Positions 1 to 8,222 of a stretch of DNA of 58,121 nucleotides are shown here, one piece after another. The translations under genes were made by a program, and so were the position numbers. Source of the stretch: Oscillibacter sp. (GTDB taxonomy: Bacteria; Bacillota; Clostridia; Oscillospirales; Oscillospiraceae); the NCBI GenBank assembly GCA_022791135.1, contig JAAVYM010000053.1:1-58121 (forward strand), written 5' to 3'. The notes under the pieces were generated by a model. That model saw only the letters and a program-made list of their open reading frames with translations, had not been told where the DNA came from and made no database searches. The number at the start of each line of letters is the position of its first letter. Within the stretch, counting starts at the first letter, position 1.

Positions 1-72
1 ATGGAAATGGGCATCAAGCTCTTTGAGCAAGGGCAACTTGAAAACGGGTTGGCAGTAGCAAAAGGCCCGTAA
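1..72 (+). CDS. 3' end of an unrecognised gene
   Basis: A reading frame is open from the first base of the window and ends at a TAA at 70-72, giving the last 23 residues of a protein (it ends in AVAKGP). The fragment is charged and helical-looking and is too short to place in a family. Its true start lies outside the window or it is a short spurious frame. It lies upstream of ychF on the same strand, with about 70 bases between them. I do not recognise it. Confidence 0.3.
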   Translation: MEMGIKLFEQGQLENGLAVAKGP

Positions 73-91
73 TGTGGCGGAAATGTGGCGG
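71..91 (+). repeat. short direct repeat AATGTGGCGG x2
   Basis: The ten bases AATGTGGCGG occur at 71-80 and again at 82-91, an 11-base period directly after the stop codon of the preceding frame. This may be slippage or the edge of an older insertion. Nothing else in the window repeats it. Confidence 0.5.
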
Positions 92-144
92 AGACCACTT
101 TGAAAGTCTTGAAACCCTTGAAAAATCAGGAGGTAAACAGAAAA

Positions 145-1236
145 ATGAAATTAGGCATCGTGGGCCTGCCCAACGTGGGCAAGTCGACCCTGTTCAACGC
201 CATCACCAACGCCGGGGCGGAGAGCGCCAACTACCCCTTCTGCACGATTGACCCCAATGTGGGCATGGTTGCTGTGCCGGACGAGCGGCTGGACAAGCTG
301 GCGGAGATGTATGAGCCAGACAAGAAGACTCCGGCAGTCATCGAATTCGTGGACATCGCGGGATTGGTGAAGGGCGCCAGCAAGGGCGAGGGCCTGGGGA
401 ATAAGTTTCTGGCCAACATTCGGGAGACCGACGCGGTGGTCCATGTGGTCCGCTGCTTTGACGATGAAAACGTCATCCATGTAGAGGGTTCTACGGATCC
501 GAAGCGGGATATCGACATCATTAACATGGAGCTGGTCATGGCGGACCTGGAGATGGTTCAGCGCCGGGTGGAGAAGGCGTCAAAGGCCCTGAAGGGCGAC
601 AAAAAGTACGCCCATGAGGTGGAGCTGTTTACGGCCCTTCAGAAGCACCTGGACGGAGGGAACCTGGCCCGCACGTTCCCCTGTGACGAGGACGACGCGG
701 CGCTGCTGCGCACCAGCGAGCTGCTGACCCTCAAGCCGGTCATCTACGCGGCGAACACCGATGAAGACGGTTTTTCCGACCTGGAACATAACCAGTATTA
801 CCAGCAGGTCCGGGAGATTGCCGCCGCCGAGGGCAGCCAGGTCCTGCCCATCTGTGCGAAACTGGAACAGGACGTGGCGGAGCTGGAGGGGGAGGAGAAG
901 CAGCTCTTCCTGGCGGAGATCGGCGTGGAGGAGTCGGGCCTGGACCGGCTCATCAAGTGCTCGTATTCGCTGCTGGGCCTCATTTCCTTCCTGACCTACG
1001 GCAAGGACGAGTGCCGGGCCTGGACTATTAAAAAGGGCACCAAGGCGCCCCAGGCGGCGGGGAAGATCCACTCCGACATTGAGCGAGGCTTTATCCGTGC
1101 AGAGGTCATTGCCTACAGCGATATGGCGGCCTGCGGCAGCGTCGCGGCGGCCAGGGAGAAGGGCCTCCTCCGCAGCGAGGGAAAGGAATATGTGGTTCAG
1201 GACGGCGACATGATTTACTTCCGGTTTAACGTATAA
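145..1236 (+). CDS. ychF: redox-regulated ribosome-binding ATPase YchF
   Basis: YchF is an Obg-family, ATP-preferring P-loop protein of the cytoplasm that binds 70S ribosomes and is linked to oxidative stress control. The start chosen is ATG 145, with AGGAGG at about 128-133; an upstream in-frame start at 85 adds 20 residues that the family does not have. The 363-residue length is the usual one. The P-loop GLPNVGKST begins at residue 5, the switch region [17 protein letters not shown] follows, and the C-terminal TGS domain ([19 protein letters not shown]) closes the protein. The base-recognition loop reads NTDE rather than NKxD, as expected for the ATP-binding YchF branch. It is transcribed alone and ends before a perfect hairpin terminator. 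Confidence 0.97.
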   Translation: MKLGIVGLPNVGKSTLFNAITNAGAESANYPFCTIDPNVGMVAVPDERLDKLAEMYEPDKKTPAVIEFVDIAGLVKGASKGEGLGNKFLANIRETDAVVHVVRCFDDENVIHVEGSTDPKRDIDIINMELVMADLEMVQRRVEKASKALKGDKKYAHEVELFTALQKHLDGGNLARTFPCDEDDAALLRTSELLTLKPVIYAANTDEDGFSDLEHNQYYQQVREIAAAEGSQVLPICAKLEQDVAELEGEEKQLFLAEIGVEESGLDRLIKCSYSLLGLISFLTYGKDECRAWTIKKGTKAPQAAGKIHSDIERGFIRAEVIAYSDMAACGSVAAAREKGLLRSEGKEYVVQDGDMIYFRFNV

Positions 1237-1277
1237 GCGACTGCGCCGCAGTCGCTGCCCCGTATGCAAGCGGTTGA

Positions 1278-1303
1278 AAGCCCCCTTGAAAAGGGGGCTT
1301 TTT
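1278..1303 (+). terminator. rho-independent terminator of ychF
   Basis: A perfect 10-base-pair stem, AAGCCCCCTT (1278-1287) against AAGGGGGCTT (1291-1300), with a GAA loop and a following T run. It lies 42 bases after the ychF stop. Confidence 0.9.
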
Positions 1304-1371
1304 CCATGCCGGAAGAGCTGTGCGCAAAAAAATGCTCTCCACAGGGCACAAATTGCCGCTTTCCGGCGTGT

Positions 1372-1377
1372 TATAAT
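1372..1377 (+). promoter_or_regulatory. candidate -10 element of the sigma operon
   Basis: A perfect TATAAT sits 40 bases before the TTG start of the sigma factor gene. No good -35 lies at 17 bases; the nearest TTGCCG is only 13 bases away. ECF operons are often autoregulated, but I cannot see a typical AAC-type ECF -35 here. Confidence 0.4.
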
Positions 1378-1416
1378 TGAAAGGCGCTTTTCGGACAAAG
1401 GAAAGGAGGCATTGTT

Positions 1417-1947
1417 TTGACGGAACAAGAACTGAGCAATGCCATGAAGACCTGCGGCGACACGGTGTACCGCCTGGCCCTGTGCCGTTTGCAGAATGCC
1501 GCAGACGCGGAGGACGTCTATCAGGACGTGTTTCTCCGGCTGCTGGAGCAGCGCACCGTGGGCTGGGACGGCGAACACGTGAAGGCGTGGCTGATCCGGG
1601 CGGCGTTGAACCGCTGCGCGGACCTGGGCCGCCTCCGGCAGCGGCGTGGGACCTTGTCCTTGGACGAGATTCCGGACGCCGCCGGCCCCGTAGACGAGGC
1701 GGCGGCGGAACTGTGGGATGCGGTGGCCCGGCTGCCGGAGAAGCTGCGGGTCGTGGTTCACCTATTCTATAGTGAGGGCTATGAGAGCGGCGAGATCGGC
1801 GCGCTGCTGGGGGTTCCGGCGGCGACGGTGCGGAGCCGACTCCGCCGGGCCAGGGCGGAGCTGAAAAATTTATTGGGAGGTTTTGACGATGGAGAATCGG
1901 TATCAAAAGCTGATGCAGTCTATCCATACGCCCGCCGGGCTGAATGA
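1417..1947 (+). CDS. ECF-type RNA polymerase sigma factor
   Basis: A 176-residue sigma-70 family protein with only regions 2 and 4, which is the ECF layout. Region 2 holds the core-binding motif AEDVYQDVFLRLL (residues 31-43). Region 4 is a helix-turn-helix ending GVPAATVRSRLRRARAELK (about 132-150). The start is TTG 1417, placed by AGGAGG at about 1404-1409. Its 3' end overlaps the next gene by 59 bases. The downstream gene has one membrane span and looks like the cognate anti-sigma factor, so the signal is probably extracellular or envelope-related. The target promoters cannot be told from the sequence. Confidence 0.9.
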   Translation: MTEQELSNAMKTCGDTVYRLALCRLQNAADAEDVYQDVFLRLLEQRTVGWDGEHVKAWLIRAALNRCADLGRLRQRRGTLSLDEIPDAAGPVDEAAAELWDAVARLPEKLRVVVHLFYSEGYESGEIGALLGVPAATVRSRLRRARAELKNLLGGFDDGESVSKADAVYPYARRAE

Positions 1948-2830
1948 CCGGGTGCTCTTCGAGGCCCGGCGCAGGGTGGCGGAAGCGCCGCTTCCCGCCC
2001 GGCGGGAGAGGCGGCGGGGCCGTCCCCTTCTGCGGACGGCGGTTTGCGCGGCATGCGCCCTGGCGCTGGTGCTGGGGGGCTTCTCCCTCCGCCCTGCGCC
2101 TGCCGGAAATCCTGAGGTCTCCGGCCCTGTTGGGGGCGATGGCTCCAAGGAGGCGCCTTCGGCCCAGGTGCTGGTTCCCACCTTTGGCCTGACGGCCTAC
2201 GCCGCCATGACCGAAAACGCCTACGGCCCGGCAGAGGACGGCAGCATCGCCTTTGCCGCCGGGGAGGGCTGCACAACGATGGAATTCGGCGACTTCACCG
2301 GCTGCCTCTTCCAGATTGCGGGGGAGCATATCGCCCAGGTCAAGCTTTCCATCGACCGGGGCGGGCTGTACCGCTACCAGTGCCGGGAAGACCTGACGGA
2401 GGAGCAGATGAACGGGTACCGCCAGGCCATGGCGGAGGGGCGGCTGGCTCCCGCCGCCATCAGCCAGAGGGACGACGGGACCTGGTACATGCCGGAGATG
2501 ACATCCCTGGGTGAGAGCGTCCAGGAGGACTACGATCCGGAGGTCCTCTACGGTTTTTGGGTTCCCCCGGAGGATATGGCTGTGAACACCGGCCTGGGCA
2601 TTACCACCGAGGCCCAGATGGATGCGGACTATTTCGACGGCGGAACGCTGAGCGTGACGGTCATTTCCTCCGACGGGACGGAGAAGACCCAGACCTACCG
2701 TCTTCACAGCGGGAACTTGAAGGTGAGGTTTGCGGAGGACAACACGCTTATCATCCTTCCGGAGCTGGCGGACCCGAACGACCGGGAGGACCTCTTTGTC
2801 TACGGCATTTACGCCACGCCGGAAACCTGA
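1889..2830 (+). CDS. putative membrane-anchored anti-sigma factor
   Basis: A 313-residue protein with a basic cytoplasmic N-terminus (about 48 residues), one membrane span at about 49-67 (LLRTAVCAACALALVLGGF) and a long extracytoplasmic domain. This topology, and its place overlapping an ECF sigma gene, fit an anti-sigma factor or DUF4179-like sensor. ATG 1889 is chosen because GGGAGG at 1875-1880 is well spaced; an in-frame TTG at 1883 would be too close. The outer domain has no motif I can name. The function is inferred from topology and neighbourhood, not from a recognised anti-sigma domain such as the zinc-binding HxxxCxxC motif, which is absent. Confidence 0.7.
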   Translation: MENRYQKLMQSIHTPAGLNDRVLFEARRRVAEAPLPARRERRRGRPLLRTAVCAACALALVLGGFSLRPAPAGNPEVSGPVGGDGSKEAPSAQVLVPTFGLTAYAAMTENAYGPAEDGSIAFAAGEGCTTMEFGDFTGCLFQIAGEHIAQVKLSIDRGGLYRYQCREDLTEEQMNGYRQAMAEGRLAPAAISQRDDGTWYMPEMTSLGESVQEDYDPEVLYGFWVPPEDMAVNTGLGITTEAQMDADYFDGGTLSVTVISSDGTEKTQTYRLHSGNLKVRFAEDNTLIILPELADPNDREDLFVYGIYATPET

Positions 2831-2840
2831 GCATATAGGA

Positions 2841-2874
2841 AGAAAGCCGCGCCGGAGGGCGTGGCTTTCTTTCT
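2841..2874. terminator. bidirectional terminator between convergent genes
   Basis: Stem AGAAAGCCgCGCC (2841-2853) pairs with GGCGtGGCTTTCT (2858-2870) around a GGAG loop, followed by T-rich sequence on the plus strand. It separates the anti-sigma gene from the minus-strand rhodanese gene. Confidence 0.8.
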
Positions 2875-2875
2875 G

Positions 2876-3292
2876 TCAGTCCGTTGTGGTTTCATAAGGC
2901 CAGTCCAGAATGCCGCCGAAGTCGGCCACGTTTGTGCAGCCCAGCTCCGTCAGCTTCTGCGCTGCTTCGGCGCTTCGCCGGCCGGAGCGGCAGTAGACCA
3001 GAATTTCCGCGTCATTCTCGAAGGGAAGGGGAAGATCCGGCAGGATATCCTCGTTAGGCAGGCACACGGCCCCGGGGATATGCCCGGCGTCATATTCCGC
3101 CTGTGTCCGCACGTCCAGGAGAATCGCATCCTCGTTTTCGTCCAGGCGGGCCTTGGCCTCCTCGGCGGTGAGGGTACGCCAGGGGAGCTTGTCCGGTTTC
3201 GGAGCGGAGGGTTGGACCATCCGGGCGGAGTAAAATTTGAGAATGGCCACGCCGAAGCAAATGACGGCGGCCAGGAGAAAAAGCTGTTTCAT
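2876..3292 (-). CDS. membrane-anchored rhodanese-domain protein
   Basis: A 138-residue protein with an N-terminal hydrophobic segment (residues 2-20) that acts as a signal anchor, then a single rhodanese domain. The domain shows the fold's markers: ILLDVRTQAEYDAGHIPGA and the active-site loop CRSGRRS, whose cysteine would carry a persulfide. Single-domain exported rhodaneses move sulfane sulfur or act in thiol chemistry at the cell surface; the substrate is not known. It is the last gene before the bidirectional terminator. The neighbouring proX-murC genes run in the same direction with a 105-base gap. Confidence 0.9.
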   Translation of the reverse strand: MKQLFLLAAVICFGVAILKFYSARMVQPSAPKPDKLPWRTLTAEEAKARLDENEDAILLDVRTQAEYDAGHIPGAVCLPNEDILPDLPLPFENDAEILVYCRSGRRSAEAAQKLTELGCTNVADFGGILDWPYETTTD

Positions 3293-3397
3293 AGGAACCC
3301 TCCTGTTTCAAGAAATTGGAGAACCGTTTGCCGGATTGCCGGGGAAACATCAGCAAAGCTCCCCCAAAAATGCCGAAAAGTCTCTGCGGCCGGCCCC

Positions 3398-3937
3398 TTA
3401 CAGGTCCACCACCGACGGCTCGTGCCCGGTGCGGGGCAGAAACTTGTTAAGTACGTCCGCCGTTTTCAATTTCAGGCTGCTGGTGCAGATGCAGGGGTGG
3501 CAGCTCAAAAATTCCGCCTCATAGACCTCCCGCTCCAGCAGCAGGCGGACCTGATGCTCCCGGTCGTTCATCAGGCCCAGAATGGTGGCGGAGCCGGGGG
3601 TGCAGCCCAGCAGCTCCCACAGGCACTCCTCCGGCGCGAAGGACAGCCGGGCGGAGCCGATCTGGTGGGAGAGGTCCTTGGTGTGGAAGGGCTTGTCGGG
3701 ACCCATGCACAAAAGGTAAAACTGGGTTTTCTGCCGGTTGCAGAGGAAGAGGTTTTTGCAGATGGGCACCTCCAGCACCTGGCTGACGGCGGCGCATTTT
3801 TCCATGGTGTCGGCAGGTTCGCTGCTCACCCGGTCATAGTCTATACCCAGCTCCTCCAACAGGGCGAAGGCGGCCTCCTCCTGAGGAAGGAGAGGGCCGT
3901 CCGGGCGGGTATTGTGAAAAAGCGTTGAGATTTCCAT
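3398..3937 (-). CDS. ProX-type prolyl-tRNA editing deacylase (YbaK/ProRS-associated family)
   Basis: A 179-residue free-standing editing-domain protein related to ProX/PrdX, which hydrolyses misacylated Ala-tRNA(Pro) in trans. The family pattern is visible: the early CKNLFLCNRQK segment, HTKDLSHQIGSARLSFA, the LLGCTPGSATILGL motif that forms the substrate pocket, and a C-terminal HPCICTSSLKL. It sits 6 bases after murC in the same direction and is probably cotranscribed with it. Free-standing ProX proteins usually accompany bacterial prolyl-tRNA synthetases that lack an inserted editing domain; that cannot be checked in this window. Confidence 0.88.
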   Translation of the reverse strand: MEISTLFHNTRPDGPLLPQEEAAFALLEELGIDYDRVSSEPADTMEKCAAVSQVLEVPICKNLFLCNRQKTQFYLLCMGPDKPFHTKDLSHQIGSARLSFAPEECLWELLGCTPGSATILGLMNDREHQVRLLLEREVYEAEFLSCHPCICTSSLKLKTADVLNKFLPRTGHEPSVVDL

Positions 3938-3943
3938 GGATTG

Positions 3944-5356
3944 TCAGTCCTTTTCCAGAAGTTTTTCCCCGGCACGGTAGATGTCCCCGGCGCCGACGGT
4001 CAGAATCAAATCCCCCGGCAGGGCCAGGCGGCGCAGGGCCTCCGCAGTCTTATCCAAGGTGGAGCAGTAGACGGAGCCGGGGATCTCCCGGCTGAGGTCC
4101 GCTGAGGAGATGCCAAGGGTGTTCTGCTCCCGGGCAGCGTAGATCTCTGCCAGAACCACCACATCCGCCAGCTTCAGCTCCTCCACGAAGCGGTCGAAGA
4201 GCTTGGCGGTGCGGGAGTAGGTGTGGGGCTGGAAGGCGGCGATCACCCGCCGGTATCCCAGGCCCCTGGCCGTGGTCAAAAGGGCGTGAAGCTCGTCGGG
4301 GTGATGGGCGTAGTCGTCGTAAATCTCTGCGCCTTGGAAGGTCCCCTTGTGCTCAAAGCGCCGCCCCGCGCCGGTGAAGGAGTCCAGTCCGGCCTCCACG
4401 GCCTCGCCGGGGATGTCCAGCACCCAGGCGGAGGCCGCCGCCGCCAAGGCGTTGAGAATGTTGTGCCGCCCGTAGACCCGGAGGGTCACGTGGGCGTAAA
4501 ATTCGCCCTTTACCAGCACGTCGAAGACGGGATGGCCGTCCTCCTCGGCGAGGTTCGCGGCGGTGCAGTCCGCGGGATGGTCCAGAGCGAAGGTGAGGAC
4601 GCTGCGCTCCAGGCCCGCCAGGGCCTCCATGGCGCCGGCGTTGCCGGCGTTGACGACCACGTGCCCCGTGGGGGGGACCAGCTCCGCGAACCTTCGGAAG
4701 GAGTTCTGGATATCCCGGAGGTCCTTGAAAAAGTCCAGGTGGTCGGCTTCCACGTTCAGCACCACCGCCACAGTGGGGTAAAAGCTGAGGAAGCTGTTGC
4801 AGTACTCACAGGACTCCAGGATGATGGTGTCCCCCTGACCCACCCGGTAGCCGGAGTGGAGCAGGGGCAGGGCGCCGCCGATCATGACCGTGGGGTCCTT
4901 TTCCGCCGCCATGAAAATGTGGGTGCACATGGAGGTGGTGGTGGTTTTTCCGTGAGTCCCGGCCACGCACAGGGCGTTGGGATAGCGGCGCATGATGGCC
5001 CCCCACGCCTGGGCCCGCTCGTAGACGGGGATGCCCCGGGCGACGGCCCCGGCGATCTCGGGGTTTCCGTCGTGGACGGCGGCGGTGCGAATGACCAGGT
5101 CGCAGTCTTTCAGGTTGTCGGCGTTGTGGCCGATAGCCACGGGAATGCCCAGGGACCGGAGGTGGCGCACCGTGTCGCTTTCCGAGACGTCGGACCCTTG
5201 GATCACCAGGCCCTTGTCCCGCAGGACCTCCGCCAGGGGGCACATGGATACGCCCCCGATGCCCACCAGGTGGGCGCGCTTGCCGGGGACGAGAAACTCG
5301 CGGATGGGGGGGTGATTATGCATCATGGAAACCAGCTTCCTTTCCATATTTTCCAT
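3944..5356 (-). CDS. murC: UDP-N-acetylmuramate--L-alanine ligase MurC
   Basis: MurC adds the first amino acid, L-alanine, to UDP-MurNAc in peptidoglycan synthesis, using ATP, in the cytoplasm. The Rossmann-type GIGGVSM (residues 32-38) binds the UDP substrate, GTHGKTTT (133-140) is the ATP P-loop, and DDYAHHPDE marks the central/C-terminal Mur ligase domains. The first ATG at 5356 has no clear ribosome binding site. A second choice is the MetMet pair at residues 11-12 (5326 or 5323), which has AAGGAA about 10 bases upstream inside the frame; a start there would still keep all domains. It leads a two-gene unit with the proX-type gene. Confidence 0.96.
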   Translation of the reverse strand: MENMERKLVSMMHNHPPIREFLVPGKRAHLVGIGGVSMCPLAEVLRDKGLVIQGSDVSESDTVRHLRSLGIPVAIGHNADNLKDCDLVIRTAAVHDGNPEIAGAVARGIPVYERAQAWGAIMRRYPNALCVAGTHGKTTTTSMCTHIFMAAEKDPTVMIGGALPLLHSGYRVGQGDTIILESCEYCNSFLSFYPTVAVVLNVEADHLDFFKDLRDIQNSFRRFAELVPPTGHVVVNAGNAGAMEALAGLERSVLTFALDHPADCTAANLAEEDGHPVFDVLVKGEFYAHVTLRVYGRHNILNALAAAASAWVLDIPGEAVEAGLDSFTGAGRRFEHKGTFQGAEIYDDYAHHPDELHALLTTARGLGYRRVIAAFQPHTYSRTAKLFDRFVEELKLADVVVLAEIYAAREQNTLGISSADLSREIPGSVYCSTLDKTAEALRRLALPGDLILTVGAGDIYRAGEKLLEKD

Positions 5357-5426
5357 ATCGTCAAAGGGCTTGGAAGCAGAGGACCGCTTGCAAGCGCCCG
5401 CTGTTTAGGCATTTTGGAATAAAGGA

Positions 5427-5455
5427 TTGTAACCTTGTGGATATTTTATTATAAT
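5427..5455 (+). promoter_or_regulatory. sigma-A promoter of cca
   Basis: TTGTAA (5427-5432) and a perfect TATAAT (5450-5455) are separated by 17 bases, 41 bases ahead of the cca start. It lies in the divergent gap between murC and cca. Confidence 0.8.
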
Positions 5456-5495
5456 ACAAGGAAAAGGGAAATGCAACGGCGAAAGGAGGAACACC

Positions 5496-6827
5496 ATGGA
5501 AATTCCGGGAAATGTTCAGACGGTTTTGAAGGCCCTGGAGGCGGCGGGACGGGAGGCATGGTGCGTGGGCGGCTGCGTCCGGGACGCGCTGCTGGGCCGG
5601 ACGCCGGAGGACTGGGATATAACCACCTCCGCCCGTCCGGAGGAGACGCTGGCTATTTTTGACGGCCGGAGCGTGCCCACGGGATTGAAGCATGGGACTG
5701 TCACCGTACGCACGGAGGGAGGAGCGGTGGAGGTGACCACCTACCGAGTCGACGGGAAGTACCGGGACCACCGCAGGCCGGATTCGGTGCGCTTTACCGC
5801 CTCGCTGGAGGAGGACCTGGCCCGGCGGGACTTTACCGTCAACGCCATGGCGCTGAACCTCCGGGGGGAGCTGCGGGACCCCTTTGGGGGACAGGAGGAC
5901 CTGAGGAGGCGGATGCTGCGCTGCGTGGGGGAACCGGACCGGCGGTTTCAGGAGGACGCGCTCCGGATTCTCCGGGGGGTGCGCTTTGCGGCGGTGCTGG
6001 GCTTTGACGAGAGCTGGGAGACCCGGGAGAGCATGGACCGTAGCTGCGAGCTTTTGCGGGAGGTGGCGGCGGAGCGGATTCAGGTGGAGCTGGTGAAGCT
6101 CCTTTGCGGCAATTGGGCCGGGGACGCGCTGGACCGCCACCCCCGGGTGATTGGGAGCTTTTGGCCGGAAATTTTGCCCATGGTGGGCTTCGACCAGCAA
6201 AACGTCCACCACTGCTACGACGTATGGACCCACAGCACGGCGGCCCTGCGGGCCACGCTCCCCGTGGCGGAGCTGCGCTGTGCGGCGCTGCTCCACGACG
6301 TGGGCAAGCCGCTGGTCTTCACGCTGGACGCCCAGGGGGTGGGGCATTTTTACGGCCACGCCGCCGTCAGCCGGGAAATGGCGGAGCGAATGCTCCGGCG
6401 GCTGAAATTTCCCGCCGCCTTCCGGGAGCGGGTCGTGCGCCTGGTGGCCTGGCACGACCGGGACATTCCCCGGACGGACAAAGGCGTCCGCCGGGCTTTG
6501 CGGACCTTGGGAGAGGAGGAGCTGCGGCTGCTGCTGGCCCTGAAGCGGGCGGATAATCTGGCCCAGGCCCCTGCCTGCCGGGGGCGGCAGGCGGAAATCC
6601 GCAAGGGGGAGGCGATCTTGGACCGGCTGGTGGAGGAGGACGCCTGTTTTTCCCTGCGGCAGCTGGTGATCCGGGGAGGGGATTTGCTGGCCCTGGGTCT
6701 CTCCGGGCCGGAGCTGGGAAGGGCGCTGCAGGAGCTTTTGGGCCGGGTGGTGGACGGGGAGCTGCCAAATGAGCGGGAAGCCCTGCTGGAGTATATCCGG
6801 AAAAACCGAACGGCAAACGGGGGGTAA
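5496..6827 (+). CDS. cca: CCA-adding tRNA nucleotidyltransferase with HD domain
   Basis: A class II nucleotidyltransferase that builds or repairs the 3' CCA of tRNAs. The head domain shows GGCVRDALLGR, the catalytic DWDITTSA carboxylates, the template motif EEDLARRDFTVNAMA and the neck DALRILRGVRFA. A C-terminal HD domain (LLHDVGKP, then HDRDIPRTDKGVRR) is present, as in many Firmicute enzymes, and may act as a phosphatase or phosphodiesterase. The 443-residue length is typical. AAAGGAGG lies 8 bases before ATG 5496. The stop is one base from the next start, so the DUF3795-type gene is cotranscribed. Confidence 0.95.
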   Translation: MEIPGNVQTVLKALEAAGREAWCVGGCVRDALLGRTPEDWDITTSARPEETLAIFDGRSVPTGLKHGTVTVRTEGGAVEVTTYRVDGKYRDHRRPDSVRFTASLEEDLARRDFTVNAMALNLRGELRDPFGGQEDLRRRMLRCVGEPDRRFQEDALRILRGVRFAAVLGFDESWETRESMDRSCELLREVAAERIQVELVKLLCGNWAGDALDRHPRVIGSFWPEILPMVGFDQQNVHHCYDVWTHSTAALRATLPVAELRCAALLHDVGKPLVFTLDAQGVGHFYGHAAVSREMAERMLRRLKFPAAFRERVVRLVAWHDRDIPRTDKGVRRALRTLGEEELRLLLALKRADNLAQAPACRGRQAEIRKGEAILDRLVEEDACFSLRQLVIRGGDLLALGLSGPELGRALQELLGRVVDGELPNEREALLEYIRKNRTANGG

Positions 6828-6828
6828 C

Positions 6829-7377
6829 ATGAAGGGATTTGAACGGGAGGATTTGCTGTTTTCCCTCTGCGGGCTGAACTGCGGCCTGTGCCCTATGAAG
6901 CTGGACGGGTACTGCCCAGGCTGCGGCGGGGGAGCGGGAAACCAGTCTTGTAAAATCGCCCGGTGCGGCATGGAGCACGGGAACCCGGCGTACTGCTTTT
7001 GTTGCGGGGAGTTTCCCTGCCGGAGGTACGAGGAGCCGGAGGAATACGATTCCTTCCTCTCCCACCGCAACCGACTGGCGGATATGGAGAAGGCCCGGCG
7101 GATGGGGCCGGAGGGCTATCGGGCCGAGGTGCTGGAGCGGCAGGAGATTTTGCGTTTTCTCCTGGAGCGCTGCAACGACGGGCGGCGGAAGACCTTGTTC
7201 TACTTGGCGGCAAATCTGCTGCCCCTGCCGGTCCTCCGGGAGGCCCGCAAAAGGGCCGAAACGATGCTGGAGCTGGACCTGCGGACGCGGGGCGCGGCGG
7301 TTTCCGCCCTGCTCCAGGCTGCGGCAGAGCGGGAGGGCATTTTGCTGAAGCTGCGCAGAAAACCGAAAAGGGACTGA
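6829..7377 (+). CDS. Cys-rich DUF3795-type protein
   Basis: A 182-residue protein whose first 65 residues carry CGLNCGLCP, a CPGC pair, two further cysteines and FCCGEFPC, a pattern of DUF3795 proteins that suggests a zinc or Fe-S site. The rest is helical and basic. The start at ATG 6829 is one base after the cca stop, with a run of G (6820-6824) as ribosome binding site. The role is unknown; linkage to cca is probably only transcriptional. A strong terminator follows immediately. Confidence 0.85.
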   Translation: MKGFEREDLLFSLCGLNCGLCPMKLDGYCPGCGGGAGNQSCKIARCGMEHGNPAYCFCCGEFPCRRYEEPEEYDSFLSHRNRLADMEKARRMGPEGYRAEVLERQEILRFLLERCNDGRRKTLFYLAANLLPLPVLREARKRAETMLELDLRTRGAAVSALLQAAAEREGILLKLRRKPKRD

Positions 7378-7380
7378 AAA

Positions 7381-7412
7381 GCGGCGCTGGGGACACCCAG
7401 CGCCGCTTTTTT
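7381..7412. terminator. strong bidirectional terminator
   Basis: A perfect 11-base-pair stem, GCGGCGCTGGG (7381-7391) and CCCAGCGCCGC (7396-7406), with a GACA loop and T6 on the plus strand and T4 on the minus strand. It ends the cca unit and the convergent HAD gene. Confidence 0.92.
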
Positions 7413-7417
7413 ATATT

Positions 7418-8101
7418 CTACGCGATGTCCAGCAGCGTTCGCAAATCGTCAATCTCATAGTCGATCCGAAGCCCCGCAGGACGGGGCTTGCCCGCCGGGT
7501 TGAACCAGCAGCAGGGAAGGCCCGCGTTGTTGGCCCCCTGAATGTCCGTGGTCAGGGAGTCGCCGATGACCAGGGCGTTGGACGGGGTCAGGCCGGGGAG
7601 CTGGCGGGCGACGTAGTCGAAGTATGCAGGGCTGGGTTTGGCGGCGCCGGCCTCCTCCGAGACAAAGGCCCCCTCGAACAGCCCGGCGAAGACGCTGCCC
7701 CGGAGGCGGCTTCGCTGGATGGAGGCCACGGCGTTGGTGATGATGTACATGCGGTGGCCCCGGGCGCGCAGCTCCCGGCAGACCTCCTCGGCGTGGGGCA
7801 GGGGAAAGACCCCCTCGCCCAGGGCGTCGCGATAGTCCCGATTGCATGCCGCCGGGTCCCGTTCCAGCTGCACCTCCTTCAAAAAGCGGACGTAGCGCTC
7901 CAGAGAGACATAGTCCTTGCCCACCTCGCCCCGGTCAAAGGCGGCCCAGAGTTCCAGGTTGATGGCGTGGTAGCGCTGGTGAAGCTCTTCGGTAAAGGGA
8001 ATACCCTGGGTGCGGCACATTTTCTGAAAGGCCCGAGAGGAGGCCTTGGGAAAATCGAAGAGGGTATCGTCCGCGTCGAAGAGGAGGTAGAGGTAATTCA
8101 T
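7418..8101 (-). CDS. HAD-superfamily hydrolase, YjjG-type nucleotidase
   Basis: A 227-residue HAD phosphatase with the nucleophile motif FDADDTLFD (residues 8-16), the conserved Thr/Ser of ITNA, a lysine in AAKPSPAYF and the motif IV VIGDSLTTDI. The helical cap between motifs I and II matches subfamily IA. The order and wording of the motifs resemble YjjG, which removes phosphate from non-canonical pyrimidine nucleotides. ATG 8101 is preferred because AAGGA lies 10 bases upstream; longer starts lack a site. It stands alone between terminators. Confidence 0.88.
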   Translation of the reverse strand: MNYLYLLFDADDTLFDFPKASSRAFQKMCRTQGIPFTEELHQRYHAINLELWAAFDRGEVGKDYVSLERYVRFLKEVQLERDPAACNRDYRDALGEGVFPLPHAEEVCRELRARGHRMYIITNAVASIQRSRLRGSVFAGLFEGAFVSEEAGAAKPSPAYFDYVARQLPGLTPSNALVIGDSLTTDIQGANNAGLPCCWFNPAGKPRPAGLRIDYEIDDLRTLLDIA

Positions 8102-8222
8102 ACAGGTCCATCCTTTCGGGTAAATCTGCCTGCCGGCAAGTCCTATTGTACCATGCGGGGTGCGGAAAGACAATCACCGATTTCCCGCCCCGCCCATACC
8201 ATGAAGCGAGGGGGAATGTGAG

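Noticed and set aside
580-1761. Long open frame antisense to ychF (also 1226-2707 minus, 4223-5422 plus, 5361-7070 minus)
   Set aside because: These lie opposite well supported genes in GC-rich sequence, where stop codons are rare on the other strand. Their products are Arg/Pro/Gly/His-rich and have no motifs or ribosome sites.
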